This document shows positions 1 to 7,612 of a stretch of DNA of 10,817 nt, one piece after another. The position numbers and the translations under genes are program-made. Source of the stretch: Azophilus sp964348115 (lineage in GTDB: Bacteria; Pseudomonadota; Gammaproteobacteria; Pseudomonadales; Azotimanducaceae); NCBI GenBank assembly GCA_964348115.1, contig CAYGBY010000138.1:1-10817 (forward strand). Direction: 5' to 3'. How positions within the stretch are numbered: position 1 is the stretch's first letter; the number at the start of each line of letters is the position of its first letter. Below the pieces are notes generated by a model. The model saw only the letters and a program-made list of their open reading frames with translations. It made no database searches and was not told the origin of the DNA.

Positions 1-964
1 AAACGGTGGGAGTGGGGGAAATCATGGCAGTGGCGGGAAGGATGGACTTGGAGGAAACTATAGGGTCGGAGGAGACGACCAAGCGGGGGCAGTAATGGCG
101 CCGGTTGGTGCTCATCATGGGCTGGCGGATCGTTGGATACTTTCCCGCAGCCGGCAAATGGTGGCTGCCTGCACCCGCGCCCTGGAAACCTGCCGTTTCG
201 ATCTGTACGCCAACGCCATCCATGAATTCGCTTGGCGGGAATACTGCGACTGGTACCTGGAGTTGGCCAAGCCGGTGCTTTGGGACCAAGGCGCCGACGC
301 CCTGCGGCAACGCGCCGTGCGGCGCACCTTGCTGCAGGTGCTGGAGATCCTTCTGCGTGCGGCCCATCCGGTGATGCCCTTCATCACGGAGAGCATTTGG
401 CGGGAGCTGGCGCCGCGCTTGGGGCTGACCGGCGCGACCATCATGTTGCAACCCTATCCGCAGGCCCAGGAACTGCCCGCGGATGCTGAAGCGGATGCCG
501 CTATCGGCTGGTTGAAGGACATCGTGACGGCGCTGCGCAACATTCGCGGCGAAGCCGGCATCAAGCCAAGCCAGGAGGTGGCGGTGTTGCTGCAGGGCGG
601 CGGCGCCCAGGATCGGACGTTGGCCGAGGCCACGCAAGCCTTAGTCCGACGCCTGGCGAAAGCCACCTCCTTGCGGTGGCTGGCGAATGGGGAGGAACCG
701 CCGCCCAGCGCCCTGGGCCTGGTGGGGAATCTGCGTGTGCTGGTGCCTCTGGCGGGCTTGATCGATCTGGATGCGGAGCGCATCCGCCTGCGCAAGGCCG
801 TGCAGCGCAAGCAGGCCGAGCTGCAGCGTCTGACCGGGAAACTGGGGAACCCTGGGTTCATCGCCAATGCGCCCTCGGCGGTGGTGGCGAAGGAGCGGAC
901 AAGGGCGGAGGACGCCAAGGCTCGGCTGGAGATCCTCAACGCGCAGCTGCAAAGCCTTGTCTAG
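1..964 (+). CDS. valS: Valyl-tRNA synthetase, C-terminal part (partial, 5' end outside window)
   Basis: Cytoplasmic class I aminoacyl-tRNA synthetase that charges tRNA-Val with valine. Visible from about base 122 (LADRWILSR) to the stop at 962-964 are the helical anticodon-binding domain, with CDWYLELAKPVLW and AAHPVMPFITESIWREL, then TIMLQPYPQ, then the C-terminal coiled-coil tRNA-binding arm (LAGLIDLDAERIRLRKAVQ ... NPGFIANAPSAVVAKERTR). These match E. coli ValS segment by segment up to its C-terminus. The catalytic domain with HIGH and KMSKS lies left of the window, so the ATG at 95 is internal and not a start. Odd points: the frame is open back to base 2, but bases 2-121 encode a glycine-rich stretch that does not resemble the expected sequence upstream of LADRWI; and the stop codon TAG coincides with the end of a mobile element. 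Identification of the part after base 122 is secure. Confidence 0.95.
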   Translation, partial: NGGSGGNHGSGGKDGLGGNYRVGGDDQAGAVMAPVGAHHGLADRWILSRSRQMVAACTRALETCRFDLYANAIHEFAWREYCDWYLELAKPVLWDQGADALRQRAVRRTLLQVLEILLRAAHPVMPFITESIWRELAPRLGLTGATIMLQPYPQAQELPADAEADAAIGWLKDIVTALRNIRGEAGIKPSQEVAVLLQGGGAQDRTLAEATQALVRRLAKATSLRWLANGEEPPPSALGLVGNLRVLVPLAGLIDLDAERIRLRKAVQRKQAELQRLTGKLGNPGFIANAPSAVVAKERTRAEDAKARLEILNAQLQSLV

Positions 965-1061
965 TGTGCTGTCCCGCAAGCTCAGATGAGTCTAGGTGGC
1001 GTGATGGCAAGGCGCGGCGAAGCCGTGCGGCAGGTGTCACACAATGAGCCGCAATACGGAC
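962..1061 (+). mobile_element. One-ended relative of the 163-bp MITE found at 10599-10761
   Basis: The first 18 bases (TAGTGTGCTGTCCCGCAA) equal the left terminal repeat of the element at 10599. An internal block at 1006-1061 aligns without gaps to 10654-10709 with about 43 of 56 bases identical, starting with a shared GGCAAGGCGCG. No matching right-hand repeat is seen before recG, so this copy appears decayed or truncated on its right side. It carries no gene. The TA of the valS stop codon is the TA at the element's end, as expected if it inserted at a TA dinucleotide. Homology to the other copy is seen directly; the distal boundary is a guess. Confidence 0.7.
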
Positions 1062-1131
1062 AGCGCGCCCCTTGGCCCTCCCGAAGGGCGCCCCGGGGCG
1101 GGTGGACCGTGGAATTCCCGGCGCACTGACG

Positions 1132-1157
1132 CGCAGGGAGGTGGGTGCTTCCCTGCG
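1132..1157. terminator. Hairpin between convergent valS and recG, possible bidirectional terminator
   Basis: A perfect 8-bp stem (CGCAGGGA at 1132-1139, TCCCTGCG at 1150-1157) encloses a 10-base loop in the space where valS (plus) and recG (minus) converge. A second, weaker hairpin lies closer to recG (ATTGGT 1188-1193, ACCAAT 1203-1208). Neither is followed by a T-run on either strand, so they are not canonical Rho-independent terminators. Position suggests 3'-end formation or protection; this is inference. Confidence 0.35.
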
Positions 1158-1222
1158 AGCGCACGCCTTGGAGGCGTTCCGGCAGGCATTGGTGGGAAAG
1201 AAACCAATAAGGCTCTTCGGGT

Positions 1223-3325
1223 TCATACGGATACCAAGTTGGCGTCGCCGCCGGCCCAGATTTGCCGCAGCACTTCGGCGCTGTTTGGCGCCTCCCGCAG
1301 CAGCCGGTCGCCCTCCTGCACGATTTCCGGCAGCAGATGTCCGTGGCGGGTCAGGCTGGCCACGCGGAAGCGGCTTTCGCCGGTTTGCCGGGAACCGAGA
1401 ATCTCGCCGGGGCCGCGCAGGGCCAGATCCTGCTCCGCAATGTAAAAGCCGTCTTGGCTGTTGCGAATCACGCGCAGGCGGGCGCGGCTGGCCTCCTTCA
1501 GGTTTTCGCCGTACAGCAGCAGGCAGTGGCTTGCGCGTGCGCCGCGGCCGATGCGCCCGCGCAGTTGGTGCAATTGGGCCAGCCCCAGGCGTTCAGGATT
1601 CTCAATGACCATGAGGCTGGCGTTGGGCACGTCCACCCCCACCTCGATCACCGTGGTCGCCACCAGCAGCGCCGTCTCTCCGCTCTTGAAACGGGCCATC
1701 TCGGCAGCCTTCCGCTCGCTCTTCATGCGTCCGTGGATCAGGCCGATGCGGCGCCCCGGCAGTGCGTCCCGCAGCATCTCCCAAGTGCTTTCCGCGGCCT
1801 GCGCATCCAGTTGCTCGGAGTCCTCGATCAATGTGCATATCCAATAGGCCTGTTGGCCGCTTTCCAACACCTTGGCGAGCCGACCCAGCAGTTCGTCGCG
1901 GCGGCTGGCGGCGACCAGCCGGGTGGTGACCGGCTGGCGGCCCGGGGGCAATTCGTCCAGTACGGAGACGTCCATGTCCGCATAGAGCGCCATGGTTAGG
2001 GTGCGGGGAATGGGTGTGGCCGTCATGATGAGCTGATGCGGCGTACGGCCCTTGGCGCGCAGCGCCATGCGCTGGTGTACGCCGAAGCGATGCTGTTCAT
2101 CGATCACCGCCAACGCCAGATTGTGGAACGTCACATCCCGCTGAAACAGCGCATGGGTGCCCAAGGCCACCAGAATTTCGCCGCTGGCCAGACCTTCCAG
2201 CAGCCGCCTGCGCTGGGCTGGCCGCTGGCCGCCGGTCAGCAGGGCGACGGACACGCCAAGGGGCGCCAGCCAACTGGAGAAGCTCTGGTAATGCTGCTCC
2301 GCCAGCACTTCGGTGGGCGCCATGATGGCCGTCTGGGCGCCATGCTCGGCGCCGCGCGCTGCGGCGAAGGCGGCCACGACGGTCTTGCCGCTGCCCACAT
2401 CCCCCTGCAGCAGGCGCAGCATGGGCTCGCGCCGCTCGAGGTCCAGCAGCACCTCGCGCACCACCCGCCGCTGGGCGCCGGTCAGCCGGAAGCCTAAGTG
2501 GTTCAGCAGGTCGCGCCCTAGCTGTTGAACCCTAGGCAGGGGCAGCGCTTCGTGCTGCGCCCAATGGCTTTGCCGAAAGCGCATCATCAGGTAGTAGGCG
2601 GTGAGTTCCTGGCGCGCCAAGGCGTCCTGGGCCTGGCCGATTGCCTGTTCGCTTGCCTTTGCGTCCGGCCGGTGCAAAAACAGCAGCGTGGGCAACGACA
2701 GCGCGTCCTCGGCAGGCCATTCAAGGTTCGCAAGCTGGGCGATCAGCCCCCGCAGGCGCTTCTGGCTGAGACCCTTGGTGGTGGGATACACCGGCGTCAG
2801 GCCCTGCTCGAACTCAGGGGGCAATTCGCTGTGGATGCGGTATTCCGGGTGGACCATTTCCAAGCCCGCAGCGCCGACCCGCACTTCCCCGAAGCAGCGC
2901 ACAAAGCTGCCGGGCCGCATGGCGTCCACCTGTTTTTGCCCGAAGTGGAAAAAACGCAGGCGCAACCCGCCCTTTGCGGCAAAGCCCTGCGTTTCCGCTT
3001 GCGCACCCCTGTTCTCCATTAGAGTGACCGCCCAGGTTCTTCGTCGCCCGACGAGGATGCGGCTGTCCACCACTTCGCCCTGCGCTAGGCACTCCTGGCC
3101 GGGCTGCATATCCGCCACGGGGATGGCCCGGGTGCGGTCCTGGTAGCGGGCGGGCAGATGCAGCAATAGGTCCATGGTGCGGAATATGTTTAGCCGGGCG
3201 AGCTGTTCCGCCAGTGCCGGGCCCACGCCGCGCAAGCTGGTCACTGGCTGATTCCAGGGGCTCGGCGCACTGGGCGCGGGCTGGTTGCGTGTGCGGGCGT
3301 CCGCTGGTGCGGTGGCCGGATCCAT
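1223..3325 (-). CDS. recG: ATP-dependent DNA helicase RecG
   Basis: Superfamily 2 double-strand DNA translocase that remodels stalled replication forks, Holliday junctions and R-loops. The protein is 700 aa (E. coli RecG 693). N-terminal wedge domain about residues 28-190, opening with VTSLRGVGPALAEQL and LLHLPARYQDRT. Helicase part: Walker A QGDVGSGKT (307-315), MAPTEVLAEQHY (335-346), DEQHRFGVHQR (motif II, 409-419), TATPIPRTLTM (motif III, 435-445), then ATTVIEVGVDVPNASLMVIE and QLHQLRGRIGRG (motifs V and VI), all intact. The C-terminal DGFYIAEQDLALRGPGEILG is also typical. The ATG at 3325 lies 15 bases after the spoT stop and lacks a strong Shine-Dalgarno sequence, so translational coupling to spoT is likely. 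Last gene of the yicC-gmk-rpoZ-spoT-recG run. Confidence 0.98.
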   Translation of the reverse strand: MDPATAPADARTRNQPAPSAPSPWNQPVTSLRGVGPALAEQLARLNIFRTMDLLLHLPARYQDRTRAIPVADMQPGQECLAQGEVVDSRILVGRRRTWAVTLMENRGAQAETQGFAAKGGLRLRFFHFGQKQVDAMRPGSFVRCFGEVRVGAAGLEMVHPEYRIHSELPPEFEQGLTPVYPTTKGLSQKRLRGLIAQLANLEWPAEDALSLPTLLFLHRPDAKASEQAIGQAQDALARQELTAYYLMMRFRQSHWAQHEALPLPRVQQLGRDLLNHLGFRLTGAQRRVVREVLLDLERREPMLRLLQGDVGSGKTVVAAFAAARGAEHGAQTAIMAPTEVLAEQHYQSFSSWLAPLGVSVALLTGGQRPAQRRRLLEGLASGEILVALGTHALFQRDVTFHNLALAVIDEQHRFGVHQRMALRAKGRTPHQLIMTATPIPRTLTMALYADMDVSVLDELPPGRQPVTTRLVAASRRDELLGRLAKVLESGQQAYWICTLIEDSEQLDAQAAESTWEMLRDALPGRRIGLIHGRMKSERKAAEMARFKSGETALLVATTVIEVGVDVPNASLMVIENPERLGLAQLHQLRGRIGRGARASHCLLLYGENLKEASRARLRVIRNSQDGFYIAEQDLALRGPGEILGSRQTGESRFRVASLTRHGHLLPEIVQEGDRLLREAPNSAEVLRQIWAGGDANLVSV

Positions 3326-3340
3326 CGGGTTTGCGCCCGG

Positions 3341-5542
3341 CTAGCCGCCGCCCCGCACCATGGTCACCACGCTGGGAATGGCCTGCACTCGGCGCATCAC
3401 GCGGGTAAGATGCGTCCGGTCCCGCACCCCCACCACCATGAAGACCGAGTTGGTGTGCGCGTTGCGCTCGGTGAGGTTGATCTCGTCGACGTCCGCATCC
3501 ATGGCGGTAACGGTGGCCGCCAAGTTGGCGATGATGTCGTTGCGCCGGTTCACATTGATGCGCAGAGGGGTTAGAAACTCAGTGTCCGTGGTCTGCGTCC
3601 AGCGGGCGGGCACGATCTGCGCGGGGTTTTGACGGCGCGTTTTGGCCAGATTCTTGCAGGTCTCCGTATGCACCACGAAGCCCCGCCCGGGGGTCATGTG
3701 TCCAACGATGGGGTCACCGGGCACCGGGCCGCAGCAGCGGCTGCAGCTGATCACCAAGCCGTCGCCGCTGCCGATGGCCACGGGGCCGTCGTGTTCAATG
3801 GGCACGGCCTGAAAGTCCGGGTTGTCCAACGCCAGCAGGCGCTGCGCGACGGTGTAGGGCATTACCTCGCCAATGCCGATGCGCGCCAGCACATCGTCCA
3901 AACGGCGTACGCCGAACTCCTTGAACACCCGCCGCAGGCGGCGGAAATCCAGGTTGTTTATGCTGGTTTCCGCATTGGCGAGGGACCGGTTCAACAGGGC
4001 GCGCCCCAAGCGGATGGACTCTGAGCGCTGGCGGCTCTTCAGCGCGTGGCGGATGGCGGCGCGGGCCTTGCTGGACACTGCGAAGGACAGCCAGTCCGGG
4101 CTTGGCCCGCTGTCTTGGCCGGTGATGATCTCCACGCTTTGGCCACTTTCGAGTTGCTGCGAAAGAGGGGCCAGCACCCGGTCCACCCGACAGGCCACGC
4201 AGTTGTTGCCGATGTCCGTGTGCACGGCGTAGGCGAAGTCCACCGGGCAGGAGCCGCTGGGCAACTCCAGGATGTCTCCCCGGGGCGTGAACACATAGAC
4301 GTTGTCCGGGAACAGGTCGCTTCTGAAGTTCTCGATGAACTCCATGGGGTTGCCGGACCGCTGCTGCAGCTCCACCACATCCTGCACCCAGCGGCGTGTG
4401 CGCAGGCTGCCGCGGGTCTTCTCCTCGGGCTTTTTGTACAGCCAGTGGCCGGCGATGCCGTGGTCAGCCGCCTCGGCCATGTGCGCCGTGCGGATCTGCA
4501 CTTCGATGGGCACCCCATGCATCCCGAACAGGGTGGTGTGCAGGCTTTGGTAGCCGTTGATCTTGGGAATGGCTATGTAGTCCTTGAAGCGCCCGGCCAC
4601 GGGCTTGTACAGGTTGTGCACCACGCCTAGGGCGCGGTAGCAGGCGTCTTCCGTGGGCACGATGATGCGGAAGCCGAACACATCCATGATGTCCTTGAAC
4701 CGCTTGTGCTGGGTCTTCATCTTCAGGTAGATGGAGTACAGGTGCTTTTCCCGGCCTTTTACTTCGGCGGCGATGTCCACGGCGCCTAGGGCGTCCTGTA
4801 TGGCGCTGTGGATCTCGTCCATCAGCGCCTTGCGCCGACCTCTGGCGGCCTCCAGGGCGCGGCGGATGGATTCGGCGCGCAGGGGGTGCAGCGCGGTGAA
4901 GCCAAGGTCTTCAAGCTCCACGTTGATGTTGTGCATCCCCAGACGGTGGGCGATGGGGGCGTAGTAGTCCAGGGTTTCCCGGGCGATGCGCCTGCGCTGC
5001 TCGTCGGTGAGCACGCCGATGGTGCGCATGTTGTGCAGGCGGTCCGCGATCTTCACCATGATCACGCGGATGTCCTTGGCCATCGCCAGCACCATTTTCT
5101 GAAAGTTCACCGCCTGCGCCTCGGCGTGGCTGCTGAACATGGTGGCCAGTTTGGAAACCCCGTCCACCAGTTCCGCCACGGGTTCGCCGAAGTGCGCCGC
5201 CAGGGTGGCCTTGGCGGCGGCGGTGTCCTCGATTACGTCATGCAGCATGGCCGCCATGAGGGTCTGGTGGTCCATGTGCATCTGCGCCAATATGGCGCTG
5301 ACCGCCAAAGGATGGGAGATGTAGGGATGGCCGGTTTTGCGCCACTGGCCGGCATGGGCGGTTTCGGCGTACTCGTGGGCGCGCCGCACTTCGTCTATCT
5401 GCTCTAAGGTGAGGTAGCCGCGCAGTTGTTCGCAAAGGGTCCGCAGGCTCCAGGGGGCGGCGATGTGGTCGCGTCTGGCCCTATCCGCCAAGCGCGAGAC
5501 CAGTTGGGATTCAGTCGTCGCTGTCGACGTCTTCGTCTTCAT
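3341..5542 (-). CDS. spoT: Bifunctional (p)ppGpp synthetase/hydrolase SpoT
   Basis: Long RelA/SpoT homologue, 733 aa (E. coli SpoT 702), which hydrolyses and can make the alarmone (p)ppGpp. Domains in order: N-terminal HD hydrolase, with YISHPLAV (H77), MLHDVIEDT (HD at 101-102, ED at 105-106) and KIADRLHNMRT (164-174); synthetase about 255-370, with EKHLYSIYLKM, RFKDYIAIPKINGYQSLHT (318-336) and EVQIRT; TGS about 410-472 (DNVYVFTPRGDILELPSG); a Cys-rich CSRCCGPVPGD (600-610); and a C-terminal ACT domain. The RFKD at 318-321 is the RXKD form found in bifunctional enzymes, not the EXDD of synthetase-only RelA. Hydrolase residues are intact. The ATG overlaps the rpoZ 3' end by 32 bases, giving about 30 more N-terminal residues than E. 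coli. Only one alternative start (TTG, codon 18) exists in that stretch and it lacks a ribosome site. Confidence 0.97.
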   Translation of the reverse strand: MKTKTSTATTESQLVSRLADRARRDHIAAPWSLRTLCEQLRGYLTLEQIDEVRRAHEYAETAHAGQWRKTGHPYISHPLAVSAILAQMHMDHQTLMAAMLHDVIEDTAAAKATLAAHFGEPVAELVDGVSKLATMFSSHAEAQAVNFQKMVLAMAKDIRVIMVKIADRLHNMRTIGVLTDEQRRRIARETLDYYAPIAHRLGMHNINVELEDLGFTALHPLRAESIRRALEAARGRRKALMDEIHSAIQDALGAVDIAAEVKGREKHLYSIYLKMKTQHKRFKDIMDVFGFRIIVPTEDACYRALGVVHNLYKPVAGRFKDYIAIPKINGYQSLHTTLFGMHGVPIEVQIRTAHMAEAADHGIAGHWLYKKPEEKTRGSLRTRRWVQDVVELQQRSGNPMEFIENFRSDLFPDNVYVFTPRGDILELPSGSCPVDFAYAVHTDIGNNCVACRVDRVLAPLSQQLESGQSVEIITGQDSGPSPDWLSFAVSSKARAAIRHALKSRQRSESIRLGRALLNRSLANAETSINNLDFRRLRRVFKEFGVRRLDDVLARIGIGEVMPYTVAQRLLALDNPDFQAVPIEHDGPVAIGSGDGLVISCSRCCGPVPGDPIVGHMTPGRGFVVHTETCKNLAKTRRQNPAQIVPARWTQTTDTEFLTPLRINVNRRNDIIANLAATVTAMDADVDEINLTERNAHTNSVFMVVGVRDRTHLTRVMRRVQAIPSVVTMVRGGG

Positions 5543-5792
5543 CCTCAGAGCCGAAGGTGACGTTCATTTGCGCGCTTTCCCGCGCGGCTTGCTGGGCATC
5601 TATGACTTCGTGGGAGATCAACCCCTCCGCGATCTCGCGCAGGGCCACCACGGTGGGCTTGTCGTTTTCCGGGGCGACCAGGGGATCAGCGCCAAACATG
5701 CGCATCTGACGGGCGCGGCGGGTGGCCAGCATGACCAGCTCGAAGCGGTTATCCACGTTGTCCAGGCAATCTTCAACGGTGACGCGGGCCAT
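5511..5792 (-). CDS. rpoZ: RNA polymerase omega subunit
   Basis: Small subunit that binds beta-prime, helps assemble RNA polymerase and contributes to the ppGpp-binding site. The 93-aa product starts MARVTVEDCLDNVDNRFELV and contains RRARQMRMFGADPLV and NDKPTVVALREIAEGLI, which match E. coli omega closely. I chose the ATG at 5792: a GGAGG at 5798-5802 sits five bases upstream and overlaps a possible TTG start at 5804, and family members begin with MARVTV. The tail is strongly acidic (SEDEDEDVDSDD), unlike the E. coli C-terminus, and is encoded by the bases that overlap the 5' end of spoT. Gap to gmk is 51 bases. Confidence 0.97.
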   Translation of the reverse strand: MARVTVEDCLDNVDNRFELVMLATRRARQMRMFGADPLVAPENDKPTVVALREIAEGLISHEVIDAQQAARESAQMNVTFGSEDEDEDVDSDD

Positions 5793-5797
5793 TTGGG

Positions 5798-5802
5798 CCT
5801 CC
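5798..5802 (-). promoter_or_regulatory. Ribosome binding site of rpoZ (decides the start)
   Basis: GGAGG on the minus strand, five bases before the ATG at 5792. It overlaps the alternative TTG at 5804, which therefore cannot be served by it; this supports the 93-aa omega over a 97-aa form. Confidence 0.8.
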
Positions 5803-5843
5803 AAGGGTTAGGCAGGGGGCGCGAGTTTAGCCAGCAGCACTGC

Positions 5844-6566
5844 CTATGACAAGAGATCTTCGATCCGGCGGCGCTCTCGGCATGCCTGGGCGCTGACCCT
5901 GAGACGCTGCGCCTGCGCCATCCCTTCGGTGCTTGGCGTCGGCGCTGCGCCTTGTGGGCGGCGTCCGGGTTGCGGCGGAGCGGCTTGCGCCCGCTGGGCG
6001 GCGATGATCGCGCGCAGGTCCGCCAGTGCGGCTTGGAAGTCGTCGTTGATGACCAGATAGTCGTAGTCGCGCAGATGGGCTACGTCGCGACGCACCCCGT
6101 TCAGCCGTTCCGCAATGGACTCCGGGCTGTTTTCGGCGCGCAGCTCCAGCCGTTGCCGCAGCGCCGCCTTGGACGGAGGCAGGATGAAAACGCCGATGGC
6201 CTCCGGCGCTTTGCCGCGCACCTGGGCTGCGCCTTGCCAGTCGATATCCAGAATCACGTCCCGCCCGGCGGCGCGCATCTCGGCAACGGGCTGCGCCGCG
6301 GTGCCGTAGTGGTGGCCAAAGACCTTGGCGTGCTCCAGAAAGCCTTCGGCCGCCATCATGGCGGCAAAGCGTTGCCGGCTCACAAAGTGGTAGTCGACGC
6401 CATCCACTTCCCGGGAGCGGCGCGGCCGCGTGGTGTGTGAAACAGAGGCGGCCAAGTTCGCATCCGCCTCCAGCAGGGACTGCACTAGACTGGTCTTGCC
6501 GGCCCCTGAGGGGGCGGAAAGGATCAGCAGCAGACCGGCGCCAGTATGCTCGGCTCCCCTATTCAA
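5844..6566 (-). CDS. gmk: Guanylate kinase
   Basis: Transfers phosphate from ATP to GMP, giving GDP, the precursor of GTP and of the ppGpp made by the downstream SpoT. 240 aa (E. coli 207). P-loop SAPSGAGKTS (17-26); GMP-binding region SVSHTTRPRRSREVDGVDYH (41-60) and FLEHAKVFGHHYGT (76-89); DVILDIDWQGA (103-113); lid LRAENSPESIAERL (142-155); YDYLVINDDFQAAL (168-181). The start is not fully certain: the first in-frame candidate is TTG at 6566, overlapping the end of yicC by 8 bases (TTGAATAG), which suggests translational coupling; no ATG or GTG precedes the P-loop. Oddity: a Pro/Ala/Gln/Arg-rich C-terminal stretch (about 192-221) adds some 30 residues relative to E. coli. The kinase core is complete. 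Confidence 0.97.
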   Translation of the reverse strand: MNRGAEHTGAGLLLILSAPSGAGKTSLVQSLLEADANLAASVSHTTRPRRSREVDGVDYHFVSRQRFAAMMAAEGFLEHAKVFGHHYGTAAQPVAEMRAAGRDVILDIDWQGAAQVRGKAPEAIGVFILPPSKAALRQRLELRAENSPESIAERLNGVRRDVAHLRDYDYLVINDDFQAALADLRAIIAAQRAQAAPPQPGRRPQGAAPTPSTEGMAQAQRLRVSAQACRERRRIEDLLS

Positions 6567-7422
6567 TGTTCTGCGCCTGCTCCCGGATCTGCTCGATGGC
6601 CACCTTCAGGTCCACAGTTAGCTGGGCTGTCTGCGGGGACTCCGCTTTGGCGCCCAGGGTAGTCGCCTCGCGCAGCAGCTCTTGGGTGAGGAAGACCAGC
6701 CGCTGCCCGTGGGGGCCGGGGCTTTCGATGTGGTTTTGCGCGTCCTGCAGATGCATGGCCAGTCGGTCGAGCTCCTCGGCGACGTCCGCCTTTTGCGCCA
6801 GCAGGACGATCTCCTGCTCCAGCCGCTCTGGGGAGACCTTGGCCTGCAGCGCGCGCAGGCGGGTCTGCAGGCGGACGCGCATTTGCGCCGGCAGGTCCGC
6901 CGTCAAGCGCCTGATCTTGTCGAGCAGTTGCCTAGCGGTGTCCAACCGCTGCTGAAGGGCGGCCTTGATCTGCGCGCCTTCAGTGGCGCGGGCCTCCACA
7001 AGCTGCCGCAGCGTCTGTTCGAACAGCTCCTCCGCCGCCTGTGCGGGCGCGCCGGCCAAGTCTTCCTCGCCGGCGTTTAGCATGCCGGGCCAGCGCAGCA
7101 GGTCCAGAGGATTGCTGGCCTGCGCCTCCGGGGCGTCCCGGCGCACCTGTTCCAGCATGGCCAAAAGCTGCAGCAGCAGGGGGCGGTTCAGCGCCAAGGG
7201 CGGGGCTTCGGCGCTGTGCTCCGCGGTAAGAACGCAGCTTAGCTTGCCCCGCGCCAAGTGCTGCGGCACCAGTTTGCGCAGGCGCCCCTCGAGGCTGCGC
7301 ACTGCGTCGGGCAGGCGGAATTGCACCTCCAAGGTGCGGTGGTTCAAGGATCTTAGCTCCCAAGCGATGACGAAGCCGCCCACCGTGCGCCGGCATAGGG
7401 CGAACGCTGTCATGCTGCGCAT
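6559..7422 (-). CDS. yicC: YicC family endoribonuclease-like protein
   Basis: 287 aa, the same length as E. coli YicC, with matching ends: MRSMTAFAL at the start and EQIREQAQNIE at the stop. The N-terminal YicC domain (about 1-155) includes WELRSLNHRTLEVQFRLPD and NPLDLLRWPGML. The C-terminal conserved part includes LEQEIVLLAQKADVAEELDR (201-220) and RLVFLTQELLREATTLGAKA (241-260). Members of this family have been reported as endoribonucleases acting in sRNA/RNA turnover; that is family knowledge, not visible here. The ATG at 7422 is preceded by GAGG seven bases upstream, and a good promoter lies at 7450-7478, so this is the first gene of the operon leading to gmk, which it overlaps by 8 bases. 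Confidence 0.96.
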   Translation of the reverse strand: MRSMTAFALCRRTVGGFVIAWELRSLNHRTLEVQFRLPDAVRSLEGRLRKLVPQHLARGKLSCVLTAEHSAEAPPLALNRPLLLQLLAMLEQVRRDAPEAQASNPLDLLRWPGMLNAGEEDLAGAPAQAAEELFEQTLRQLVEARATEGAQIKAALQQRLDTARQLLDKIRRLTADLPAQMRVRLQTRLRALQAKVSPERLEQEIVLLAQKADVAEELDRLAMHLQDAQNHIESPGPHGQRLVFLTQELLREATTLGAKAESPQTAQLTVDLKVAIEQIREQAQNIE

Positions 7423-7449
7423 CCGGCATCCTCAACAACTGATGCGGTC

Positions 7450-7478
7450 ATTCTAGTGCGCCGCGCAGGGCCCGCCAA
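7450..7478 (-). promoter_or_regulatory. Sigma-70-like promoter of the yicC-gmk-rpoZ-spoT-recG operon
   Basis: Reading the minus strand: -35 TTGGCG (7473-7478), 17-base spacer, -10 TAGAAT (7450-7455, five of six matching the consensus). Predicted start about 7443, giving a roughly 20-base leader before the yicC ATG. This is the only good promoter-like match seen in the 190-base gap between the ATPase genes and yicC. Predicted by eye only. Confidence 0.6.
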
Positions 7479-7514
7479 CACTGTTTGGGTGGGTTGTCAG
7501 GACCATCCCAAAGA

Positions 7515-7535
7515 GTTCGCTTTTGAAAGCGGAAC
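7515..7535 (-). terminator. Hairpin downstream of the ATPase genes, weak terminator candidate
   Basis: GTTCGCTT and AAGCGGAAC pair with a single bulged base around a TTGA loop. It is about 80 bases after the stop of the second ATPase gene and upstream of the yicC promoter. On the minus strand it is followed only by CTCTTTGG rather than a clear T-run. It could separate the ATPase transcript from the yicC operon, or be an operator. Confidence 0.3.
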
Positions 7536-7612
7536 GCAACCTGCTGCTGGGCGGCCCACCACGGCCAACCCCCTTTCCTTGGCGCCTTCTTTCCTGCGCT
7601 GGGATGCGCGGG

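Noticed and set aside
1044..1608. Plus-strand frames starting between valS and recG
   Set aside because: They run into the antisense of recG, have no good ribosome site and no recognisable domain.
1262..2528. Long plus-strand frames opposite recG
   Set aside because: Antisense shadows of an intact RecG; no recognisable motifs and typical GC-rich composition.
3629..5407. Several plus-strand frames of 130-200 codons opposite spoT
   Set aside because: Antisense shadows of SpoT; His/Gly/Val/Gln-rich translations without domains.
5793..5804. Upstream TTG start for rpoZ (97 aa)
   Set aside because: The ribosome binding site GGAGG overlaps this codon and serves the ATG at 5792, which matches the conserved N-terminus.
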